This document shows positions 42,150 through 50,088 of a DNA stretch of 64,000 bases, in pieces. Position numbers and translations under genes: made by a program. This stretch comes from Rhodobacterales bacterium HKCCE4037 (GTDB lineage: Bacteria; Pseudomonadota; Alphaproteobacteria; Rhodobacterales; Rhodobacteraceae), in assembly GCA_015689645.1 (NCBI GenBank), contig WVSM01000001.1, positions 62,001 through 126,000 on the forward strand, written 5' to 3'. The notes below the pieces were generated by a model, which was given only the letters and a program-made list of their open reading frames with translations, ran no database searches and was not told where the DNA came from. Numbering within the stretch: position 1 is the first letter of the stretch; every line of letters begins with the position of its first letter.

Positions 42150-43169
42150 TCAGGCCTTCGAGCGCCGGCGTCCGCGCCGTTCGCGGGTCGGGCCGCCGCC
42201 TTCCTCGGTGCCGTCGACATCCGACGAGAAGCCGCCGAGCGCCTCGGTGATCTGTTCGAGGCTGGGGCGTTCGCCGCGCGGGCGTTCTTCCAGAGCCTTG
42301 CGCATCTTCGCGAGGTGTTCGGTCGTGGTGCCGCAGCAGCCGCCGATGATCGTGGCGCCCGCGTCGCGGGCGAGGCACGCGTATTCGGCCATCAGCTCCG
42401 GCGTGCCGTCGTAATGGATGTGACCGTCGACATATTTCGGGATGCCCGCGTTGCCCTTGGCGATGATCGGGCGATCCGTGCCGCTGGCGGCGAAGCCCAG
42501 GACCGTGCGCAGCAGGTCCGATGCCCCGACGCCGCAATTCGCGCCGAAGGCAAGCGGCGTGTGCTCGAGCCGGTCGACCATCGCGGCCATGTCGGCGGAG
42601 GTCACGCCCATCATCGTGCGGCCCGCGGTGTCGAAGCTCATCGTGCCACACCACGGCATGTCGGCCAGTTTCGCGGCCTCGGCGGCGGCCTTGTATTCCT
42701 CGGGCGCCGAGATGGTCTCGACCCAGAGGACATCGGCGCCGCCCGCTTTCAGGCCTTCGGCCTGGGCGTGGAACATCTCGACAGCCAGTTCATGGGTCAG
42801 CGCGCCCATCGGCGCCATGATCTCGCCGGTCGGGCCCATCGAGCCCGCGACGACCACCGGGCGGCCGGCGGCATCGGCGACTTCGCGCCCGATCTCGGCG
42901 CCGGCCTTGTTCAGCTCGAACACGCGGTCCTGGGAATTGTGCAGCTTGAGCCGCGCTGCCGTGCCGCCGAAGGTGTTGGTCAGGAACAGGTCCGAGCCCG
43001 CATCGACCGCACCCTGGTAGAGCGCGGTGATGCGTTCGGGGTGGTCCACGTTCCACAATTCCGGCGCGTCGCCCGATTGCAGGCCCATGTTGAATAGCGT
43101 GGTGCCGGTCGCGCCGTCGGTGAGCAGCCAGTCACGTTCGGACAGAAGGCGGGAAAGAGCGTTGGACAT
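42150..43169 (-). CDS. homocysteine S-methyltransferase (BHMT/MetH N-domain type)
   Basis: 339 residues from ATG 43169; a longer frame to 43265 lacks similarity. The TIM barrel begins LLTDGATGTTLFNMGLQSG; zinc ligands are Cys212 (GANCGVG) and Cys278-Cys279 (GGCCGTT). The domain binds homocysteine as a zinc thiolate and accepts a methyl group. Full-length MetH has this as its first module, here encoded alone, with a separate corrinoid module at 39797. The C-terminal tail (about 45 residues, basic at the end) is extra. Betaine:homocysteine methyltransferase is the main alternative. Confidence 0.85.
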   Translation of the reverse strand: MSNALSRLLSERDWLLTDGATGTTLFNMGLQSGDAPELWNVDHPERITALYQGAVDAGSDLFLTNTFGGTAARLKLHNSQDRVFELNKAGAEIGREVADAAGRPVVVAGSMGPTGEIMAPMGALTHELAVEMFHAQAEGLKAGGADVLWVETISAPEEYKAAAEAAKLADMPWCGTMSFDTAGRTMMGVTSADMAAMVDRLEHTPLAFGANCGVGASDLLRTVLGFAASGTDRPIIAKGNAGIPKYVDGHIHYDGTPELMAEYACLARDAGATIIGGCCGTTTEHLAKMRKALEERPRGERPSLEQITEALGGFSSDVDGTEEGGGPTRERRGRRRSKA

Positions 43170-43269
43170 GTCAGACCTGGTTGTTGTGCACGGGACCGGG
43201 TGTGCCCGCGCCGGTAAACAGGAACAAGATGGAAATTCCGCATCATTTACATGAGCGGACCTCAAGTCA

Positions 43270-43294
43270 GGCGGCGGATCCTGCGGTCGCCGCC
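43270..43294 (-). terminator. weak hairpin downstream of the zeta-subunit gene
   Basis: Stem GGCGGCG / CGCCGCC with an 11-base loop, 35 bases past the zeta gene stop. There is no U-run, so intrinsic termination is uncertain; it may mark the end of that transcript or lie in the leader of the methyltransferase gene. Confidence 0.3.
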
Positions 43295-43328
43295 CGTGAG
43301 CGATGGTGGCGTGATCCGGGCCGAAGCC

Positions 43329-43643
43329 TCAGACCTCGTCCATCAATTGCGCCTTGGCGACCGTCAGCAGCGCCTCGTACTTCGCGCGAACCTCGGCCTC
43401 GGGCAGCTTGCCGTCGAGATCGCCAAGGACCTTGCGCATGACATCCTCGTGCCCGGCCTCCTCGAAATCGGCCTTCACGACCTCGGCGGCATAGGCATTG
43501 GCCTCGTCGCCGGATTTGCCGAGCGCATCGGCGACCCAGAGGCCCATCAGCTTGTTACGGCGGGCTTCGGCCTTGAACTGCATCTCGGCGTCGTGGGCGA
43601 ACTTGTTTTCGAAGGCGTTTTCGCGATCGTCGAAGGTGGACAT
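43329..43643 (-). CDS. F1-ATPase inhibitor zeta subunit (DUF1476)
   Basis: 104 residues from ATG 43643 with GGAGAGG upstream. The protein begins STFDDRENAFENKFAHDAE, the inhibitory N-terminal region of the alphaproteobacterial zeta subunit first described in Paracoccus denitrificans, followed by a four-helix domain (ADALGKSGDEANAYAAEVV). It inserts into F1 to block wasteful ATP hydrolysis. Size and sequence match DUF1476 well. It is divergent from purC and lies upstream of the homocysteine methyltransferase on the same strand. Confidence 0.88.
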   Translation of the reverse strand: MSTFDDRENAFENKFAHDAEMQFKAEARRNKLMGLWVADALGKSGDEANAYAAEVVKADFEEAGHEDVMRKVLGDLDGKLPEAEVRAKYEALLTVAKAQLMDEV

Positions 43644-43731
43644 GGAGCCTCTCCATTCGGAAGTGTGTCGTTTGCGGGCGACCTTATCCCCCCGTGCCAG
43701 AGGGCCGCAAGCCATTGCCCGTGCCGCGCGC

Positions 43732-43760
43732 TTGCGACACAACGCGCGATGACCTATAGG
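43732..43760 (+). promoter_or_regulatory. sigma-70-type promoter of purC
   Basis: TTGCGA (43732-43737) and TATAGG (43755-43760) with a 17-base spacer, predicting a start near 43767, about 47 bases before the purC ATG. Confidence 0.55.
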
Positions 43761-43772
43761 CAGGCCATATTC

Positions 43773-43794
43773 ACGCAGGGTGGTTGCCCTGCGT
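43773..43794 (+). promoter_or_regulatory. hairpin at the 5' end of the purC transcript
   Basis: ACGCAGGG-TGGTTG-CCCTGCGT, an 8-bp perfect stem with a six-base loop, beginning a few bases after the predicted transcript start and ending 19 bases before the purC start codon. It could stabilise the mRNA or be an operator; no U-run follows. Confidence 0.45.
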
Positions 43795-43813
43795 TACCTG
43801 AGGGACAGCAGAC

Positions 43814-44575
43814 ATGGCACGCCGCAAGAAGGTCTACGAGGGGAAGGCCAAGATCCTCTATGAAGGCCCCGAACCCGGAACGCTGGTTCAGTATTTCAAG
43901 GACGACGCCACCGCCTTCAACGCCGAGAAGCGGGCCACGATCGACGGCAAGGGCGTTCTGAATAACCGCCTGAGCGAATTCTTCATGAATGGTCTGACGG
44001 CGATTGGTGTGCCGAACCATTTCATCAAGCGCATCAACATGCGCGAGCAGTTGATCCGCGCGGTCGAGATCATTCCGCTGGAAGTCGTGGTGCGCAACGT
44101 CGCCGCCGGTTCGATCTGCCAGCGGCTGGGGCTGGAAGAGGGCACGCCCATGCCGCGGCCCATCGTGGAATTCTATTTCAAGAACGATGCCCTGGGCGAT
44201 CCGATCGTCAGCGAAGAGCATATCATCGCCTTCGGTTGGGCGAACCAGCAGGATCTTGACGACATGGTGTCGCTGGCGCTGCGCGTGAACGATTTCATGA
44301 GCGGCTTGATGCTGGGTGTCGGCATCAAGCTGGTGGATTTCAAGATCGAGATCGGGCGCACCTGGGACGGCGATTTCATGCGGTTGATCGTGGCCGACGA
44401 GATCAGCCCCGACTCGTGCCGCCTGTGGGATATCGAGACGGGCCGCAAGCTCGACAAGGACGTGTTCCGCCGCGACCTGGGCGACCTGGCCGATGCCTAT
44501 ACCGAGGTGGCCCGCCGCCTTGGCGTGATGCCGCAGGGCCCGTCGGGCGTGTCGAAGCCGACGCTGATCAACTGA
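43814..44575 (+). CDS. purC: phosphoribosylaminoimidazole-succinocarboxamide synthase PurC
   Basis: 253 residues, normal length. Characteristic segments are [14 protein letters not shown], the ATP-binding part with [37 protein letters not shown] and [19 protein letters not shown]. It joins CAIR and aspartate in de novo purine synthesis. It is followed by purS (61-base gap with motif copy 2) and purQ, so the three probably form an operon, though purL is not present. Confidence 0.96.
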   Translation: MARRKKVYEGKAKILYEGPEPGTLVQYFKDDATAFNAEKRATIDGKGVLNNRLSEFFMNGLTAIGVPNHFIKRINMREQLIRAVEIIPLEVVVRNVAAGSICQRLGLEEGTPMPRPIVEFYFKNDALGDPIVSEEHIIAFGWANQQDLDDMVSLALRVNDFMSGLMLGVGIKLVDFKIEIGRTWDGDFMRLIVADEISPDSCRLWDIETGRKLDKDVFRRDLGDLADAYTEVARRLGVMPQGPSGVSKPTLIN

Positions 44576-44616
44576 AGCCGCGCGCCCGGCCGCGGGCGGC
44601 GGATTTGCATATTTTT

Positions 44617-44626
44617 GGAACAAAGA
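44617..44626 (+). repeat. copy 2 of recurrent intergenic motif GGAACAAAGA
   Basis: GGATTTGCATATTTTT precedes GGAACAAAGAGGG, 11 bases before the purS start. The right end AAAGAGGG may double as the ribosome site. This is the best copy of the shared lead-in (GGATTT-GCAT-TTTT). Confidence 0.6.
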
Positions 44627-44636
44627 GGGCAGGGCG

Positions 44637-44870
44637 ATGAAAGCGACCGTCACCGTGATGCTGAAACAGGGCGTGCTGGACCCGCAGGGCGAGGCGGTGA
44701 AATCCGCACTCGGCTCGATGGGGTTCGACGGGGTGAGCGGCGTGCGCCAGGGCAAGGTGATCGAGCTGGAACTTGCCGACGGCACCACCGAGGCACAGGT
44801 GACCGAGATGTGCGAGAAGCTGCTCGCCAACACGGTGATCGAAAGCTACCGGGTGGAGATGGACGCGTGA
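44637..44870 (+). CDS. purS: FGAM synthase small subunit PurS
   Basis: 77 residues, typical PurS size, with [20 protein letters not shown] at the start and [11 protein letters not shown] in the middle. PurS bridges PurL and PurQ in the three-part FGAM synthase used by alphaproteobacteria. Its stop overlaps the purQ start (GTGA), so the two subunits are coupled. Confidence 0.95.
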   Translation: MKATVTVMLKQGVLDPQGEAVKSALGSMGFDGVSGVRQGKVIELELADGTTEAQVTEMCEKLLANTVIESYRVEMDA

Positions 44871-45535
44871 AAGCCGCGGTTCTGCAATTTCCGGGCTCCA
44901 ACTGCGACCGCGACATGGTCGAAGGATTCCGCGGCGCGGGCTTCGACGTGGCGACGGTCTGGCACAAGGACACGACGCTGCCCGACGGGATCGACATCGT
45001 CGGCGTTCCGGGCGGCTTTTCCTACGGGGATTACCTGCGCTGCGGCGCGATCGCCGCGCAATCGCCGATCATGCGCGCCGTGGCGGATTTCGCCGTCTGG
45101 GGCGGGCATGTTCTGGGCGTGTGCAACGGCTTCCAGGTGCTCTGCGAGACGCGGATGCTGCCGGGCGTGCTGATGCGCAATGCGCGGCTGAAATTCGTCT
45201 GCCGGACCGAGCCGCTGATCGTGGCCACGTCGGACAGCCCCTTCACTCGGGCCTACGAGGCGGGACAGCAGATCGAAATTCCGATCGCGCACCATGACGG
45301 CAACTACCAGATCGACGACGACGGTCTTGTCGCGCTGCGGGGCGAGGACCGGATCGCCTTCACCTATGCCGACAATCCCAACGGCAGCCGCGCCGATATC
45401 GCTGGCGTGCTGAGCGCCAATCGCCGGGTCCTTGGGATGATGCCGCATCCCGAGCGCGCGGTGGAGGCCGCGCATGGCGGCACCGATGGTGCGCCGCTCT
45501 TCGCTGCGCTGGCGGGTGCGCTGGTGGCGGCCTGA
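44867..45535 (+). CDS. purQ: FGAM synthase glutaminase subunit PurQ
   Basis: 222 residues from a GTG at 44867 overlapping purS; longer frames upstream are antisense-like noise. Class I glutamine amidotransferase with nucleophile Cys86 in [10 protein letters not shown] and the His-Glu pair in MMPHPERA. It supplies ammonia from glutamine to PurL during FGAM synthesis. PurL is expected elsewhere in the genome. Confidence 0.95.
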   Translation: MKAAVLQFPGSNCDRDMVEGFRGAGFDVATVWHKDTTLPDGIDIVGVPGGFSYGDYLRCGAIAAQSPIMRAVADFAVWGGHVLGVCNGFQVLCETRMLPGVLMRNARLKFVCRTEPLIVATSDSPFTRAYEAGQQIEIPIAHHDGNYQIDDDGLVALRGEDRIAFTYADNPNGSRADIAGVLSANRRVLGMMPHPERAVEAAHGGTDGAPLFAALAGALVAA

Positions 45536-45593
45536 AGCCCCCCGACTGTCCATCGGCCTTGAGCCGCAGCGCCGCGCAGCATACCTTCCGTTC

Positions 45594-47369
45594 ATGAGTA
45601 TGACCGAGCGCAATGCGACCCGGAGCAAAGGGTTCGAGCGCTGGCGGCCGTGGCTTTTGCGCGGCCTGCTGGTTGTGTTCGTCGTGGTTGCGGTCTCGGT
45701 CATCTGGATCTCAAACATCTGGCTGACGGAAAGGTTCACGGAAACCACCCGCAACCGGGCCGAGTTGCGCCTGACGATTTATTCCGGCGCGGTGTTGTCG
45801 GAAATCCAGCGCCACCAGGTGGTTCCGCTGCTCTTGTCCCGGGACCCTTCGCTGATCCGGTCGCTGGAGGCCAATGATTACACCAACACGTCGCAATACC
45901 TGATCTCCTACGTGGAAGACATCGGCGCGGCCTCGATCCTTCTGCTGGACCGGGAGGGACGGGTGGTGGCCGCAACCGACCGGGCCCGCATCGCGGAGCG
46001 GCGCAACACGGACCCGTTTTTCGTGGAAGCGACGCGCAGCACCGACACGGTCTTCACATCGAACGAACCCGAGACCGGACGCTTCGATTTCACCTTCTCG
46101 CGCCAGATCAACAACGGCGATGGCCTGTTGGGGGTGATCCTTGTGGAGATCAATCTCGGACGGCTGGTCGAGCGCTGGCGGGGCACGTCAGAAGCCGTTT
46201 TCCTGACCAACAGCCTCGGTGAAATCATCCTGTCGACGGAACCGCGCTGGCGCGGACGCACGGAAGCCGAGGCCATGGCCCTGCGCACGCCCCCGAACGC
46301 GATCCAGAGGGCGTTGGAGGTCACGGGCGACTGGGCCTTCGGGGATCCGGGCCCAAACTTCTTCGGCGCGGCCACGATCCGGCTGGAGCAGCGCATTCCG
46401 TTCCGCGGATGGCGCATCGTCAGCTACACCGCCTATGCCTCCGTCCGCGAGCGGGTGAACGGCGTCCTGGCGCTGGAGATCATGGGATTCGCCCTGCTTT
46501 TGGCCGGCGGATTCTACGTTCTGAGCCGTCGCGCGCGGATGCAGAGCGCGGTGCTGGCCCGGGAATCGGCGGAGTTGCGCCGCCTCAACGCAAGGCTGCA
46601 GCGGGAAATCGCCGAGCGTCAGAAGGTGGAACGCAACCTCGAAGAGGCCGAGCAGAGCCTGCAGCAGAGCCAGAAGCTGGCCGCCCTGGGCGAGATGTCG
46701 GCGGCGGTCAGCCACGAGTTGAACCAGCCGCTCGCGGCGATGAAAACCTACCTGGCCGGCGCGCGGCTGTTGCTGCAGCGCAAGCGCACGGAAGAAGCGG
46801 CGTCGAGTTTCCAGCGCATCGACGACCTGATCGAGCGCATGGGCGCGATCACGCGGCAGCTGAAAAGCTATGCCAGAAAGGGCGGAGACGCGCTGGAGCC
46901 CGTCGACATGCGCGACGCGCTGAAGGGCGCGCTGACCATGATGGAACCGCAACTGCGCACCGACACGGTGGAGATCACTCAGAGCCTGCCGCGCAAGCCC
47001 GCGATGGTCATGGTGGACCGTTTGCGTCTGGAACAGGTCATCATCAACCTGCTACGCAACGCGCTGGACGCGATGAAGGGCTCGGACCGGAAGGAATTGG
47101 ACCTGATGATCGTGGAAGGCGAAGAGGTGGTGCTGAGCGTGCGCGACAGCGGCGATGGCATTGATGATCTGGAGGCTTTGTTCGAGCCGTTCTACACCAC
47201 CAAGAAACCCGGTGAGGGCGTGGGCCTCGGCCTCGCCATTTCGTCGGGGATCGTGAACGACCTCGGCGGACGCCTGACCGCGCGGAACTCGCAGCGCGGC
47301 GGGGCGGTTTTCGAGGTGAGGCTTCCGGCGCTTGCCGAGGGCCGGGACGGCCAGGAGGCGGCCGAGTAG
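45594..47369 (+). CDS. dctB: C4-dicarboxylate-type sensor histidine kinase DctB
   Basis: 591 residues from ATG 45594. One membrane segment at about 20-45, a periplasmic double-PAS-like sensor domain to about 290, a second segment (about 295-318), coiled coil, then the HisKA domain with His374 in AAVSHELNQPLAAM and a HATPase domain with NLLRNALDAM and GEGVGLGLAISSGIV. It senses an external organic acid and phosphorylates the following response regulator. Gene order dctB-dctD with a 90-base gap is classical. Signal identity is assumed from family. Confidence 0.88.
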   Translation: MSMTERNATRSKGFERWRPWLLRGLLVVFVVVAVSVIWISNIWLTERFTETTRNRAELRLTIYSGAVLSEIQRHQVVPLLLSRDPSLIRSLEANDYTNTSQYLISYVEDIGAASILLLDREGRVVAATDRARIAERRNTDPFFVEATRSTDTVFTSNEPETGRFDFTFSRQINNGDGLLGVILVEINLGRLVERWRGTSEAVFLTNSLGEIILSTEPRWRGRTEAEAMALRTPPNAIQRALEVTGDWAFGDPGPNFFGAATIRLEQRIPFRGWRIVSYTAYASVRERVNGVLALEIMGFALLLAGGFYVLSRRARMQSAVLARESAELRRLNARLQREIAERQKVERNLEEAEQSLQQSQKLAALGEMSAAVSHELNQPLAAMKTYLAGARLLLQRKRTEEAASSFQRIDDLIERMGAITRQLKSYARKGGDALEPVDMRDALKGALTMMEPQLRTDTVEITQSLPRKPAMVMVDRLRLEQVIINLLRNALDAMKGSDRKELDLMIVEGEEVVLSVRDSGDGIDDLEALFEPFYTTKKPGEGVGLGLAISSGIVNDLGGRLTARNSQRGGAVFEVRLPALAEGRDGQEAAE

Positions 47370-47459
47370 TGATATTTGCCCGCGCTCCGGACCCTGGAGC
47401 GCGGATTACCATTCCCCTCTGAAGCCCGATGGGCGGGGGCACTGAAAGGGATCTGCGGC

Positions 47460-48776
47460 ATGAAGATCGCGATTGTAGATGACGAGCAGGATATGCGGCA
47501 GTCGATCAGCCAATGGCTGGCGCTGTCCGGGTTCGACACCGAGACCTACGGTTCGGCCGAGGATGCGCTTAAGGCCATTGGTCCTGATTTTCCGGGCGTC
47601 GTCGTGACGGACGTGAAAATGCCGGGAATGGACGGCATGGCGTTTCTCAAGCGCCTGATGGGCGTCGATAGCGGAATTCCCGTGATCCTGATCACCGGCC
47701 ATGGCGATGTGCCGATGGCCGTGGAAGCGATGCGGATCGGGGCCTACGATTTCCTTGAAAAGCCGTTCAACCCGGACAGGATGACCGATCTGGCCAAGCG
47801 GGCGGGCCAACAGCGGCGCCTGACGCTGGACAACCGGGCGCTGCGCAAGGAACTCAGCGACGGCACGGTGCTGATGCGCAAGCTGATCGGGTCGAGCCCG
47901 GTGATGGAGCGGCTGCGCGAGGACATTCTCGACCTCGGCCAGGCGGATGGCCACGTGCTGATCACCGGCGAGACCGGGACCGGCAAAACGCTGGTGGCCC
48001 ATGCCCTGCATGCCGTGGGGCCGCGGGCGGGCAAGCAATTCGTGGTGCTGTCCTGTGCGGCGCACGAGGAGGAGGTTCTATCGGCCAAGCTGTTTGGCCC
48101 GGTGGGCGAGGATCAGGACAAGCCGCTGGTCGAGCAGGCCCGGGGTGGCACGCTGGTGCTGGAGGATGTCGAGAGCCTGAGCCAGTCGCTTCAGGCGCGT
48201 CTTCTGACCTTCATCAACGACCAGGGCACGCCGGCCGAGACGCGGATCGTGGCGATCTGCAACGCGCCGGAGCCGGACCAGTGCGAGGGCGCCTTGCGGC
48301 CCGATCTGTTCTACCGGCTGGCGGCGATGCGGATCGATCTGCCGCCGCTCAGGCAGCGGGGCGAGGATATCCTGACGCTGTTCACCCGCTTCGGAGAGCA
48401 GTTCAGCGAGGAGTATGGCACCGACGCGCCGCAGGTCACGGCGCAGGAGGCGGCGCAATTGTTGCAGGCGCCTTGGCCGGGCAACGTGCGCCAGCTGATC
48501 AACATCGCCGAGCGGGCGATCCTGCAGCAGCGGCGCGGGTCCGGGACGATTGCGTCGCTCCTGATGTCCGACAACACGCAGATCGCGCCGCAAGCGATTG
48601 GCGAGGGCAAGCCGCTGAAGGAATACGTGGAGGCCTTCGAGCGGATGCTAATCGACAACACGATGCGGCGGCATCGCGGATCGATCGCGTCGGTCATGGA
48701 GGAACTTTGCCTGCCTCGCCGGACGCTGAACGAGAAGATGGCGAAATACGGGTTGAGCCGGTCTGATTACCTGTGA
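47460..48776 (+). CDS. dctD: DctD-type response regulator lacking the GAFTGA loop
   Basis: 438 residues from ATG 47460. Receiver domain with Asp51 (VVTDVKMPGMDG) and Lys101; AAA+ domain with Walker A GETGTGKT (170-177), an altered Walker B (GGTLVLEDVES, where the usual order is LDE) and arginine region LRPDLFYRL; C-terminal Fis-type HTH. Between LFG (211-213) and GGT (229-231) are only 15 residues, about six fewer than in sigma-54 activators, and GAFTGA is missing. By analogy with Rhodobacter capsulatus NtrC, it probably works with sigma-70 holoenzyme. The partner is the DctB kinase just upstream. Confidence 0.88.
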   Translation: MKIAIVDDEQDMRQSISQWLALSGFDTETYGSAEDALKAIGPDFPGVVVTDVKMPGMDGMAFLKRLMGVDSGIPVILITGHGDVPMAVEAMRIGAYDFLEKPFNPDRMTDLAKRAGQQRRLTLDNRALRKELSDGTVLMRKLIGSSPVMERLREDILDLGQADGHVLITGETGTGKTLVAHALHAVGPRAGKQFVVLSCAAHEEEVLSAKLFGPVGEDQDKPLVEQARGGTLVLEDVESLSQSLQARLLTFINDQGTPAETRIVAICNAPEPDQCEGALRPDLFYRLAAMRIDLPPLRQRGEDILTLFTRFGEQFSEEYGTDAPQVTAQEAAQLLQAPWPGNVRQLINIAERAILQQRRGSGTIASLLMSDNTQIAPQAIGEGKPLKEYVEAFERMLIDNTMRRHRGSIASVMEELCLPRRTLNEKMAKYGLSRSDYL

Positions 48777-48812
48777 GCCCGGTCGCGGGACGACAGGTGT
48801 CGGACCCCGGAC

Positions 48813-49676
48813 GTGGGTGACGCATACGGCCTAGGGCTGTTGATTGTCTACGGCGGCTACACGGCGATTATCGCCTGCGTCGCCGTTCTGGGCGTGATCT
48901 TCTGGGCGCGCGGCCGCCGTACGATCGGCGCAGCGATCGTTTCCGCGCTGGTTCTGTGGTGCAGTGCGCCGCCGATTTATGATCGCGTGCGCGCCATATC
49001 GGAGCGTAAGGCGGTGGAGGCTGCCAATCTCCTCCCCTCGGAGCTGTCCTTTGCCGGACAGGATGTTCTGATCATCGAGGCCGGGAACACGATCTGCGGC
49101 GACTTCTGCGGTGACGTGGTCGGACTGGGCGTGCCCAGCAATTTCTACTGGGTCGGGATTGGCCATTTCACCGGTGCGGAGGACGTGCCCAACCCGGACT
49201 TCCCGCTCCTGAACCATGGCGATGAGATCGTCGCGGTTCGTCTCGGTCCCGCGGTGGCGGACCTCAGCGGCCAACGCTTTGCCGAACCGGTGGAGGGCGC
49301 AGATATCCCACGCTTTGATGTGGTCATCATCGACGACGACGGCTATCTGCGCGGCGAGGTGCCCGGTTTGCTGGGATTGCCGGAGGCGCTGGTTGATCGG
49401 GCGCAGGTCGCGCGGGTTCTCATCGAGGGATGGGGCGACCCGTTCACCGAGCCTCCACCCGCGCCGACCTACCGCAGCGTGGCCTTGTGGAGGGATGTCG
49501 GCGATTTCATATATTGGCCGCTGTCTCGCAATCACGACGCTTATCCGTCCCTTTCGGACCTGGACGCCGCCTGGTTTGCCGCCGTGTGTGCGGCGGCCGG
49601 CCCGGAAGCGGACCGAGACGCCTTCACCTATGCCTTTCGGTGTGACCCGGACCGCCTCGGCGCCGCCCTAAACTGA
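48813..49676 (+). CDS. membrane protein of unknown function
   Basis: 287 residues from a GTG; ribosome site weak, so the start is uncertain. Two N-terminal hydrophobic segments (about 5-30 and 35-55) are followed by a soluble part of about 230 residues with Cys residues in GNTICGDFCGDVVG and an acidic, Trp-containing C-terminus. No known domain recognised. It lies 36 bases after dctD in the same direction and may be co-transcribed. Confidence 0.6.
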   Translation: MGDAYGLGLLIVYGGYTAIIACVAVLGVIFWARGRRTIGAAIVSALVLWCSAPPIYDRVRAISERKAVEAANLLPSELSFAGQDVLIIEAGNTICGDFCGDVVGLGVPSNFYWVGIGHFTGAEDVPNPDFPLLNHGDEIVAVRLGPAVADLSGQRFAEPVEGADIPRFDVVIIDDDGYLRGEVPGLLGLPEALVDRAQVARVLIEGWGDPFTEPPPAPTYRSVALWRDVGDFIYWPLSRNHDAYPSLSDLDAAWFAAVCAAAGPEADRDAFTYAFRCDPDRLGAALN

Positions 49677-50088
49677 GCGCAATTCACGTTTCCCCATTGT
49701 CATTTCACAACCCGCACCCTTAATGTGTCCGGACCGACCTCCGTGGTCGGCAATCAGTTTCTCTGCACCTTTGTTCCGGTGCCGCGCCAACGACGCGACG
49801 GGATGGGGGAGGCAGGTCACTTGGCCCGGCGGACGCAGTACCTGCGCCGCGCGGACCGCACCGAACCGCCCCAAGGGGCATGAATGGGTGGCGAAACCGC
49901 TGGTTTCATCCACCGGAGACAGACGCGATGCACCGCCAGGGCGCACAAACGGATACGCTAAGGGGCCCATGGGCCCTGTCGATCCCGCCCGGGCCCATCG
50001 CGCCATCAGCACAACGTGATCCCTCCGAAGCCGCAGCGCCGGGCCTGGCCCCGTGCAGGCGGGCCGAGCGATCACGAGCAAGGATCAA
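49677..50088 (+). other. long gene-free leader region of rne
   Basis: 412 bases with no supported gene. It holds a strong promoter (49697-49726), giving a leader of about 355 bases before rne. GC-rich palindromic stretches such as GGGCCCATGGGCCC (49963-49976) can fold. In other proteobacteria the rne 5' leader is long and is cut by RNase E itself to limit its own synthesis, and the size here is similar. Confidence 0.55.
49697..49726 (+). promoter_or_regulatory. sigma-70-type promoter of rne
   Basis: TTGTCA (49697-49702) and TAATGT (49721-49726), spacer 18 bases, in an AT-rich pocket right after the preceding gene. Confidence 0.55.

Noticed and set aside
43170-43328. Possible SAM- or SAH-type riboswitch before the homocysteine methyltransferase
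   Set aside because: I looked for the conserved stems and could not fit any known riboswitch; only a short GTAAA/TTTAC pairing and a GC hairpin are present.
49668-50081. Minus-strand frame in the rne leader
   Set aside because: No similarity, no ribosome site and it covers the predicted rne promoter.
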